5,045 bases of DNA, from NCBI GenBank assembly GCA_003223595.1, contig QHVR01000650.1, positions 1 through 5,045 on the forward strand. The letters are read 5' to 3'. The number at the start of each line of letters is the position of its first letter. Positions within the stretch are counted from its first letter, which is position 1. A program made the position numbers and the translations under genes. Positions 1 through 5,045 of this stretch are shown in pieces. The DNA comes from Acidobacteriota bacterium. Its GTDB lineage: Bacteria > Acidobacteriota > Terriglobia > Terriglobales > Acidobacteriaceae. The notes below the pieces were generated by a model. The model made no database searches. It worked only from the letters and a program-made list of their open reading frames with translations, and was not told where the DNA came from.

Positions 1-158
1 TCATCGTACTTCGATTGTGAGCGTTTCAAATTCCCCAGTTCCGCCAGCACTTCAACGGAGTTAGGCTTGGCATCCAGAGCTGCGCGGAATTCATTTTCTG
101 CCTCTGTAAGCCGGTCGGCGGCAAGCGCTGCTTCGCCCATGAGCTGGTGAACGCGGTA

Positions 159-245
159 ATAGTCAGGGGCCATCGCGAAGAGCTTTTGGTATTCCTTCTG
201 CGCTTGCGTCTTTGTGGTCAGCCAGAGGTAGTAGTGTGCGTCCAC
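159..245 (-). other. Shortened 29-residue TPR-like unit (left-edge gene)
   Basis: In the restored frame this codes for VDAHYYLWLTTKTQ, then AQKEYQKLFAMAPDY. It begins like a normal TPR helix A, but the Pro that should be at position 32 is at position 27, so the unit is five residues short. The next unit starts YRVHQLMGE, with Gly at position 8, and is again in perfect register. A unit of identical length with a matching RLHQ follow-on occurs in the rightward gene at 2724-2810. Confidence 0.6.
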
Positions 246-320
246 GTTACGCGGATCGACGGCCAGCGCCTTTCGCAATTCCACGATTGCCGGCTCAGGG
301 TGGTTGGCGGCCAGCTCTGC

Positions 321-330
321 GCGAGCGAGC
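321..330. repeat. 4-bp tandem duplication (GCGA) causing a frameshift
   Basis: The plus strand reads GCGAGCGAGC, that is GCGA twice plus a partial third copy. In the leftward TPR gene this adds four bases inside a TPR helix. Deleting four bases gives the codons for L-A-R-A-E-L. This places Leu and Ala at TPR positions 7 and 8, the expected small-residue pair, and puts the next Ala20, Ala27 and Pro32 in register. Slipped-strand duplication is the simplest explanation. Confidence 0.75.
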
Positions 331-524
331 CAGCATCACATGCATTGCTGCACTGCCGGGGTGGAGCTTCAAGTACTGCCGCGCGATCGCCGAAGCGCGA
401 TCGTGTTCACCGCGATACAGCGCGTGGGATGCTTCCGTCAGTTCCCGCGACTGAGCGCAGGCTGAACCGTACAAACTCGCAACCAGAAGCAAGGTGCCAA
501 TCAGCTTCACTGTCAACTTCGGTG

Positions 525-530
525 CCTCTC
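525..530 (-). promoter_or_regulatory. Shine-Dalgarno site for the left-edge TPR gene
   Basis: On the minus strand this reads GAGAGG and sits 8 nt before a TTG codon (516-514) but 14 nt before the in-frame GTG (510-508). The spacing favours the TTG start. The site lies in the 19-bp gap after the upstream gene's stop codon, as expected for a downstream gene in an operon. Confidence 0.5.
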
Positions 531-535
531 CGATC

Positions 536-2143
536 CTAGTTTCCTGAATTATCGAAGGGCCTGATTGCGATAATACGGGACAATTCCTGGCTCTTCTCTT
601 CGGCAGCTTTCTTAAGTTCTTCGACCCGTTGCGATTGGGAATCGCGGCGCGCATCTCCAATCTTGGTGTACAGCAATAGGAGATTAAGGTTCGCCTGATA
701 ATGGTCTGGACTGAGTGCAAGGGCGTGGTCCAGTTCCACCTGCGCTTGCCGATAGTCCTTCTTCGTCAAGAGAGAGCGTCCCAGTTCAGCGAGCGCGTCA
801 GGGTAATTGGTATTCGATTTCAATGACAGCCGCAATTCCTGGATCGCGCCCTGTGGGTCGCCTTCTTCGTTCAAAATGCGCCCCAGATAATAATGAGCGG
901 TGGATGCTGTTTCGGAATGGCTCGCGCTCTCGCGAAGCATGGGCAGCCCAGCCGCGTAATTCTTAGCTCTGACATAGGCCGCACCGAGAGCCAACTGTCC
1001 CCGTGGGTCTTTCGGCTTGAGTCCTAGATATTTCTGGAAATACGGGATGGCCTGCTCCGGACCCTCCGAGAAAACTGTGACTGCTCCCATGGAGTAGTTG
1101 TACGAAGGGTTATCGGGATCGAGAGCCAGAGCCTTGGCCATTGCCCTTTGGGCTTCCGCGAGAAGATTCAATTGCAGGCAAAGGACACCAAAATAGTACG
1201 GGATCGCGGCGTCCTTTGGATTCAAGTCCTCAGCGTGCGCTAAGTAACCCAGCGCCCCCTTATAATCTTTTTGCTCTTGTCCCACCCGCGCCAGTTCAAG
1301 AAGAATGTCGGTCGAGGAAGAACCGAGACTGGAGAAGGCCTTTTCCAGGGCGCTGCGGCTCTGTGAGAGTTGTCCCGTCTTCTCATAGGCCAGCCCCAGC
1401 GTATGCAGAGAATGGCCAGAGAGCATCCCACGCTTAGCCAGAGCTTCTTCCAGGCCGACAATGACATCCTCGCGTTTGGCAGAGGCCAGCGTGGGGGCAA
1501 TCGTTTGCGCATCGACTTCGGAAAAATCGGGACGGGAACGCAAGCGAGCCGCACATTGATCCGTGCGCATCCGGTTGCCAAGACCGGCCAGGTCTGCACA
1601 ACGCACCGCCAGCGCTTGGCTGATATCTTGGCTGTCACGCGGAAGGTGGGACAAATACCCCTGCGACTTCTCGTACCGGCTTTGCTCCATCAAGAGCACA
1701 GCAGCCTGGTAGTTGGCTTCGTTGTTGACGGGATCAAACCTCAGCAATTGCTCATATAGAGCAAGCGCTTTGGCCTTCCCTTCTGGGTAGCGTTTAGCGT
1801 TCTCCTGATAAAGACGTGCCAGATTCAAATAAGGAGCAGTGAAGGTCGGGGCGCGGCGTATAGCGACCGCGAAGCTTCCTTCCGCGCCGGCGTAGTCTCC
1901 AGTCTTAGCCTCGATGACTCCAAGCAGGTTGTCGAGGCCCGAATCGGTCATTCTCTTCTGCGCCTCGTAGAGTTTTTGCTTGGCCGTGTCAAGATGATCC
2001 TGGTCAATAAGGTCCTGGATCTCAGTAATCACCCTTTCCCGCTCGGTTGGGGAACTCGATTGGCAAAGAGCTGAATTGCTAAAGAGTACGAAGGCGCAAA
2101 AAACAACCCACGGCGGCGCAACATGTGACCAGTAGGAATTCAT
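536..2143 (-). CDS. Secreted TPR repeat protein, 535 residues
   Basis: This is a long TPR solenoid expected in the periplasm or outside the cell, where it would bind other proteins; no enzyme domain is visible. I chose ATG 2143-2141. An in-frame TTG at 2155 adds four residues, and neither start has a good Shine-Dalgarno site. A hydrophobic segment (PWVVFCAFVLFSNSALC, then QSS) forms the signal peptide; the residue before that Cys is Leu, which does not fit a lipobox. I count about eleven TPR units: roughly residues 34-170, a degenerate helical stretch at 171-240 with two cysteines (182 and 197), then regular 34-residue units from about 243 to 495, such as SYNYSMGAVTVFSEGPEQA. The tail (about 496-529) is a charged helix ending in IIAIRPF, a closing motif I recall from acidobacterial TPR proteins, though I am not certain of that. 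It is the first gene of the leftward operon, and its frame is intact. Confidence 0.9.
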   Translation of the reverse strand: MNSYWSHVAPPWVVFCAFVLFSNSALCQSSSPTERERVITEIQDLIDQDHLDTAKQKLYEAQKRMTDSGLDNLLGVIEAKTGDYAGAEGSFAVAIRRAPTFTAPYLNLARLYQENAKRYPEGKAKALALYEQLLRFDPVNNEANYQAAVLLMEQSRYEKSQGYLSHLPRDSQDISQALAVRCADLAGLGNRMRTDQCAARLRSRPDFSEVDAQTIAPTLASAKREDVIVGLEEALAKRGMLSGHSLHTLGLAYEKTGQLSQSRSALEKAFSSLGSSSTDILLELARVGQEQKDYKGALGYLAHAEDLNPKDAAIPYYFGVLCLQLNLLAEAQRAMAKALALDPDNPSYNYSMGAVTVFSEGPEQAIPYFQKYLGLKPKDPRGQLALGAAYVRAKNYAAGLPMLRESASHSETASTAHYYLGRILNEEGDPQGAIQELRLSLKSNTNYPDALAELGRSLLTKKDYRQAQVELDHALALSPDHYQANLNLLLLYTKIGDARRDSQSQRVEELKKAAEEKSQELSRIIAIRPFDNSGN

Positions 2144-2219
2144 ACTCTCAGTCAATGGGGTAGGAGGACGCAGGAAGTTGTGTCAATTGTATATCGCTGC
2201 CGCTGAGCGGAGAAGTAAA
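2144..2219. promoter_or_regulatory. Divergent intergenic region, presumed to hold both promoters
   Basis: Two TPR operons diverge from these 76 bp, so promoters for both are expected here. On the minus strand there is an exact TTGACA (2186-2181), but about 17 nt further on I see only a C-rich stretch and no good -10 box. On the plus strand TATATC (2190-2195) is a possible -10 box without a clear -35. A short inverted repeat, CCGC-TGA-GCGG (2200-2210), overlaps the start of the rightward gene's Shine-Dalgarno site. The promoter role is inferred from layout, and no individual promoter can be called with confidence. Confidence 0.4.
2209..2212 (+). promoter_or_regulatory. Shine-Dalgarno site selecting ATG 2220
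   Basis: GGAG ends 7 nt before ATG 2220. This supports that start over the longer in-frame TTG at 2178, which would place extra polar residues before the signal peptide, and over the in-frame ATG at 2232. Confidence 0.6.
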
Positions 2220-3074
2220 ATGTCCCTTGGAATGAATCGAACCCCCGTCCTTGCTGCGGTGGCCCTGCTCTGTATGTGCTCTGGTGTGACTGCGGGCCAG
2301 AATGCGACGTTACCTGGCCCGGAGCAACTTGCCAAAGGAATTGCTGCGCTGCGAGCGGGTGACCTGGATTCCGCCGAGAAGGTTTTTACCCTGGCCTTGC
2401 ACCAAGGTGTGAAATCTCCCCTCGTCTATCATAATCTCGGCGTCATTGCGCAGGAGCGCGGTCAACACGAGCAGGCCGTTGCAAGATTCCGTGAGACCCT
2501 ACGTTTGCAGCCGGAGTTTGGCCCGGCACACTTGCTGTTGGGCGTCAGTTGCCTGGCGCTCGGCAAGAATGCAGAAGCGGCCCGTGAGCTAAAGATCGCA
2601 GAGAAACTGATGCCAGCCGAGCCGCAGGTACATTTGCAACTGGCGCGTGCTTACGATGCGCTGGGACAGCATTTTGCTTCAGTGGATCAGTATCAGCAAC
2701 TCACCAGGCTGGCACCTCGAGATCCCGAATACGTGTACCTGTTGGCCAGAAGCTGGGCAGATCTTTCACGCTCATCGTTGAAAGAGATCGCCAAGCTCGA
2801 TTCCAACTCTGTGCGTCTGCACCAGGCGCTCTCCCTGGAACTTTGGAATCAAGGAAAGTATGACGAGGCATTGTCGTCTTTTCAAAAGGCGGCTGACGTT
2901 GACCCCAAGCTTCCCGAAATTCATTTGGCACGGTCGCTCATCTATTTGGAACAGAAGAAATACGATGAAGCACTTGCGGAGATCGAGCGCGAGTTGTCCT
3001 TAGTTCCTGACAGTCAGGCCGCGCTGGCGGCTAGAGCGAAAATTGCAGCGGCAAAGTCAGCTTCTGTCCCCTAG
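2220..3074 (+). CDS. Secreted TPR repeat protein, 284 residues
   Basis: This is a periplasmic or secreted TPR scaffold protein with no catalytic domain. The start at ATG 2220 is supported by GGAG 7 nt upstream. Residues 1-25 form a signal peptide with a hydrophobic core (VLAAVALLCMCSG) and a VTA cleavage site before GQ. Four 34-residue TPRs follow at about 33-66, 67-100, 101-134 and 135-168, with Pro at position 32 in several of them. A shortened 29-residue unit occupies 169-197. Two more TPRs lie at about 198-231 (beginning VRLHQALSLELWNQGKYDEA) and 232-265. The C-terminus is Ala- and Lys-rich and ends SASVP. It is the first gene of the rightward operon: its TAG stop (3072-3074) overlaps the Shine-Dalgarno site of the next gene. 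The partner protein is unknown. Confidence 0.92.
   Translation: MSLGMNRTPVLAAVALLCMCSGVTAGQNATLPGPEQLAKGIAALRAGDLDSAEKVFTLALHQGVKSPLVYHNLGVIAQERGQHEQAVARFRETLRLQPEFGPAHLLLGVSCLALGKNAEAARELKIAEKLMPAEPQVHLQLARAYDALGQHFASVDQYQQLTRLAPRDPEYVYLLARSWADLSRSSLKEIAKLDSNSVRLHQALSLELWNQGKYDEALSSFQKAADVDPKLPEIHLARSLIYLEQKKYDEALAEIERELSLVPDSQAALAARAKIAAAKSASVP
2724..2810 (+). other. Shortened 29-residue TPR-like unit (284-residue TPR gene)
   Basis: Residues 169-197 read PEYVYLLARSWADL, then SRSSLKEIAKLDSNS. The unit is five residues shorter than the 34-residue repeats on each side. The next unit starts VRLHQALSLE in correct register. The length and the following (R)-x-H-Q motif match the unit at 159-245 in the leftward gene, which suggests a shared ancestral module. 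Confidence 0.6.
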
Positions 3075-3076
3075 GA
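3073..3076 (+). promoter_or_regulatory. Shine-Dalgarno site overlapping the upstream stop codon
   Basis: AGGA lies 5 nt before ATG 3082 and shares two bases with the TAG stop of the preceding gene. This close arrangement suggests translational coupling of the two rightward TPR genes. It also supports ATG 3082 as the true original start, in the frame that encodes a signal peptide. Confidence 0.6.
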
Positions 3077-3081
3077 ACGCA

Positions 3082-4153
3082 ATGCTCCGTAATTACAGGC
3101 CACTGAAGCGGGGGCGCGAACTAATATTCGGAGTCCTGCTCACCGGATGGCTTTCCCTTCCGCCCTTTGCGCAACAAGTCCCGGCGCGAGGCGTTACCAG
3201 TGCCGGGCACGTCGAAATTGCTCGCAGGGCTTCCGCTTGAACCCTCCCGGAGCGCTGAGGTGGAGAGCGCTTTGAATCGCCGCGACTACAAGCGCGCTGA
3301 GACCATTTTGTTAGAGGAAACCAAACGCGACCCAAAGTCAGCCCGCACCGCCAAGCTCTATACTCTGATGGGACACATACTCTTCCTCGACGGCCAGTAC
3401 CTCAATTCGGCAATTGCCTGGAAGAAAGCGGAAACGATCGCCTCGCTTGACGATCAGAGCAGATTTTCGCTGGCCATGGCCTACCTCCGGCTTAAGCGGC
3501 CAGACTGGGGGCGAGACGAACTGCAGAGACTTTCCCAGGGCGATCCCCAGAACCCTCTCTACCTCTACTGGTTGGCCAAGCTAGACTATGACGCGCGGGC
3601 CTATACCACGGCCATAAGCAGGTTACGGCGCGTGATTGAGCTCGATCCAAACATGATGCGCGCGTATAACAACCTAGGGCTGTGCTATGACGCCTTGGGC
3701 CAGTTTGATGAAGCCATCCAGAGCTTCACCCGCGCAATCGAGCTCAACCGTGCGCAGAAGCAGCCTTCCGCCTGGCCACCCTTAAATCTTGCCGTCTCTC
3801 TCATATCACTGAATCGCCTCGATGAAGCTGTAGCGCGACTGCACGAAGCCCTGAGCTACAATCCGGAGTTTCCCCAAGCTCACTACGAGTTGGGGCTGGT
3901 ACTACAAAAGGAGCGGAAATTCGAAGAAGCCATCGCTCCCCTGCAACGGGCCATAGATCTGGATCCTTTGTATGCGGAGCCTCACTATACCCTGGGTGGA
4001 ATCTATCAGCGACAAGGGAAACGGGAAGCAGCCCAAGAACAGATCGAGAAGTTCAAGAAGTTGAGAAAGGAAACGTCCCCTCTTCAGAGCCCGGCGTTAA
4101 ATAACACAATGCCTTCTGGAGGCGTGCCCCTTGAAGACAGGCGACTACCGTAA
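3082..4153 (+). CDS. Secreted TPR repeat protein with an apparent frameshift
   Basis: This is a TPR scaffold protein, about 356 residues if the frame is repaired. From ATG 3082 the frame encodes a basic N-terminus and a signal peptide (RELIFGVLLTGWLSLPPFA, then QQ), continues through AGHVEIAR, and stops at 3238-3240. The TPR body is in the +1 frame, beginning near GLPLEPSRSAEVESAL (3227 onward), and is open to TAA 4151-4153. One extra base in CGCAGGG (3223-3229) explains the break; removing A3226 gives HVEIARGLPLEP. About eight TPRs follow, at repaired residues 57-330, with clear units such as MRAYNNLGLCYDALGQFDEA and AHYELGLVLQKERKFEEA. The fifth unit has an insertion of about five residues (AQKQPSAW). 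The tail is polar. As the DNA stands, the body could be translated from GTG 3260, or from TTG 3167, as a protein without a signal peptide. Whether the break is a real mutation or a sequencing error cannot be settled here. Confidence 0.82.
3249..3262 (+). promoter_or_regulatory. Possible reinitiation site (GGAG and GTG) for the TPR body
   Basis: GGAG (3249-3252) is followed after 7 nt by GTG 3260-3262, which is in the frame of the TPR body. The signal-peptide frame stops at 3238-3240, only 19 bases before this GTG. Ribosomes finishing the short upstream frame could restart here and make a TPR protein without a signal peptide. This is suggestive only, since short Shine-Dalgarno matches are common by chance. 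Confidence 0.3.
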
Positions 4154-4177
4154 TGCGTATTTACTCCTGACATGAAG

Positions 4178-4209
4178 ACCGGCCACTCACGATCCCGTGA
4201 GTGGCCGGT
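4178..4209. terminator. Hairpin terminator shared by convergent genes
   Basis: A perfect 14-bp inverted repeat (ACCGGCCACTCACG and its complement) with a 4-nt loop (ATCC) starts 25 bases after the stop codon of the rightward TPR gene. On the other strand it follows the receptor stop codon by 20 bases. Neither side has a clear T run, so it may act as a non-canonical terminator or 3'-end stabilising stem for both transcripts. Its position between convergent genes fits that role. Confidence 0.75.
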
Positions 4210-4229
4210 TGAACGAAGGGCTGAACGGC

Positions 4230-5045
4230 CTAGAACTCAATTCTCCCGGCCACCTGTATGGTTCGTGGCTGGCTGACCGCTCCATTCCACGTGCCGAACG
4301 GCGCGTCCGAGGGGTTGCTAATATCAGTGTTAAAGGCCGTATCGCCTCCGAAGTTCTGACTTTCGTCATTGACAAAGTAATGGGCATTGAGCGCATTGAA
4401 GAAATTCGCGCTGAGCTTGAAGTTCACCCGTTCGGTAATCTTGGTGTTCTTCGTCAAGGAAAAGTCCAGATCCTTGAAGTTGGGCCCACGGACATTGCTG
4501 ATCCGGCGTCCGTAGCCTGAATACCCTGGTTTGTCGAAGCTACTGTAGGGCTCGAAAGCATTGATATTGAGCAACGGGCCCTTGAAGGGATCAAAGTTAT
4601 TTGGGTTTTGGAGGAATGGATTCACCCCAGGGATCACGCCGGGTATGCAGCCTCCTACGTACGATTTGCAGACTCCGTTGTCGCGGAAAAAGAACGGGAT
4701 GCCGCGAGAGTAGCGGAAAATTGGACTAAACTGCCATCCCCCGACGACCTTGTCCACCGCACCGCTCTTATTCAGAAACCGTTTGGTGTGGCCGAAGGGA
4801 AGATCATAGACGAAGGCGGCCGACACGACTTGCGGCACGTCGTCGGACGCCAGAGTGCGGGCGCGGTAGCGCTGGTAGGGCGAGATAACACCATTCTGGC
4901 CGTTCCACGTGACGGCTTGGGTCTGCGTGTTGGAGGAGGCATCTTCAATGGTCTTAGAGTTGGTATACGACAAGAGCATATAGATGCCATGGTCGAGGCG
5001 GCGCTCCACACGCCCCTGGAACGAATGGTAGATAGAGTTGCCAAC
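4230..5045 (-). CDS. TonB-dependent receptor, Oar-like, C-terminal part
   Basis: This is the last 271 residues of an outer-membrane TonB-dependent receptor; the N-terminal part, including the plug and any carboxypeptidase-regulatory-like domain, lies beyond the right edge. The frame is open to the window end, beginning VGNSIYHSFQGRVERRLDHG and YMLLSYTNSKTIEDASS, a typical barrel passage in Oar-like receptors. Further on are LPFGHTKRF, VVGGWQFSPIFRYSRGIPF, FKDLDFSLTKNTKITE and FKLSANFFNALNAHYF, all alternating-strand barrel motifs. The protein ends QPRTIQVAGRIEF with the terminal Phe expected for Bam-dependent barrel insertion. A predicted loop contains a C-x6-C pair (CKSYVGGC) that may form a disulfide outside the cell. 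Such receptors import large ligands (peptides, glycans or metal complexes) using TonB energy; the substrate here cannot be told. The gene is convergent with the TPR gene to its left, so it is not in that operon. Confidence 0.93.
   Translation of the reverse strand, partial: VGNSIYHSFQGRVERRLDHGIYMLLSYTNSKTIEDASSNTQTQAVTWNGQNGVISPYQRYRARTLASDDVPQVVSAAFVYDLPFGHTKRFLNKSGAVDKVVGGWQFSPIFRYSRGIPFFFRDNGVCKSYVGGCIPGVIPGVNPFLQNPNNFDPFKGPLLNINAFEPYSSFDKPGYSGYGRRISNVRGPNFKDLDFSLTKNTKITERVNFKLSANFFNALNAHYFVNDESQNFGGDTAFNTDISNPSDAPFGTWNGAVSQPRTIQVAGRIEF

Larger units (their letters stand above)
1..516 (-). pseudogene. Secreted TPR protein, 5' part only, frameshifted
   Basis: This is a periplasmic or secreted TPR repeat protein whose 3' end lies beyond the left edge. 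Translation probably begins at TTG 516-514, because GAGAGG at 530-525 lies 8 nt upstream; GTG 510-508 is the alternative. The N-terminus has a hydrophobic signal peptide (KLIGTLLLVASLYGSACA, then QS). A first TPR ends in LKLHP, and the next unit starts AAMHVMLAR. There the frame breaks: as written it runs to a stop at 295-297. The downstream TPR sequence (ELAANHPEPAIVELRKAL, then repeats containing RVHQLMGEAA and LTEAENEFRAAL) is in another frame and stays open to base 1. Removing one copy of the GCGA tandem duplication at 321-328 restores LARAELAA and an exact 34-residue TPR spacing. The gene follows the 536-2143 gene by 19 bp and is probably co-transcribed with it. No catalytic domain is visible. 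It could be a real pseudogene or an assembly error. Confidence 0.8.

Noticed and set aside
318..330. A programmed +1 frameshift, since both broken genes have CGC followed by an AGA or AGG codon at the break.
   Set aside because: In the left-edge gene a +1 skip leaves a TPR unit one residue too long, while removal of the 4-bp duplication gives the exact 34-residue spacing. The CGC-AGR resemblance between the two sites is short enough to be chance.
147..539. Plus-strand open frame of 130 codons at the left side.
   Set aside because: It is antisense to the left-edge TPR gene, whose protein shows signal peptide and TPR consensus. The plus-strand product is Arg/Cys-rich with no recognisable domain.
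1240..1638. A second minus-strand open frame inside the 535-residue TPR gene.
   Set aside because: It is an alternative frame of the same strand with Trp/Arg-rich, domain-free sequence; the overlapping TPR frame is clearly the coding one.
1370..1759. Plus-strand open frame of 129 codons within the large TPR gene.
   Set aside because: It is a shadow of the TPR codons on the opposite strand, with no Shine-Dalgarno site or family resemblance.
536..2143. Lipoprotein signal in the large TPR protein because of Cys near the signal-peptide end (SNSALCQ).
   Set aside because: The residue before Cys is Leu, whereas a lipobox needs Gly, Ala or Ser there. An ordinary signal-peptidase I site fits better.
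4197..4520. Plus-strand open frame of 107 codons after the hairpin.
   Set aside because: It begins inside the hairpin and runs antisense to the receptor barrel, whose strand motifs and terminal Phe fix the true frame.
4772..5044. Alternative minus-strand frame at the right edge.
   Set aside because: It overlaps the receptor frame, which carries recognisable barrel motifs throughout; this frame is Ser/Arg/Pro-rich with no domain.

Overview
The window looks like chromosomal DNA from an Acidobacteriota bacterium, probably of the Koribacter/Sulfotelmatobacter kind. This is an inference from gene content: secreted tetratricopeptide-repeat (TPR) proteins crowded beside an Oar-like TonB-dependent receptor, moderate GC, and non-ATG starts with short Shine-Dalgarno motifs. 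There is no rRNA, tRNA, CRISPR array or mobile element in it.

Layout. Two short operons diverge from an intergenic region of about 76 bp (2144-2219). Leftward are a large TPR protein (536-2143) and, 19 bp further on, a second TPR gene that runs off the left edge (1-516). Rightward are a 284-residue TPR protein (2220-3074) and, 7 bp further on, a fourth TPR gene (3082-4153). A strong 14-bp hairpin (4178-4209) lies between that gene and the convergent 3' end of a TonB-dependent receptor (4230 to beyond 5045). The receptor runs leftward and its N-terminal part lies outside the window.

All four TPR proteins begin with a signal peptide whose likely cleavage site lies at or next to a Gln, so they should act in the periplasm or outside the cell as protein-binding scaffolds. 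No catalytic domain is visible in any of them. The receptor is an outer-membrane beta-barrel of the type that imports large ligands. A functional link between the TPR cluster and the receptor is suggested only by their adjacency.

The main oddity is that the second gene of each divergent operon is frameshifted early in its reading frame. The left-edge gene carries a 4-bp tandem duplication (GCGA at 321-328); removing it restores a perfect 34-residue TPR spacing. In the rightward gene the signal peptide and the TPR body are in different frames, offset by one extra base near 3226. These could be true inactivating mutations or assembly errors. In the rightward gene, reinitiation could also yield a TPR protein without a signal peptide. 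A second point is a shortened 29-residue TPR-like unit that occurs with the same length and the same following motif in two of the four proteins.
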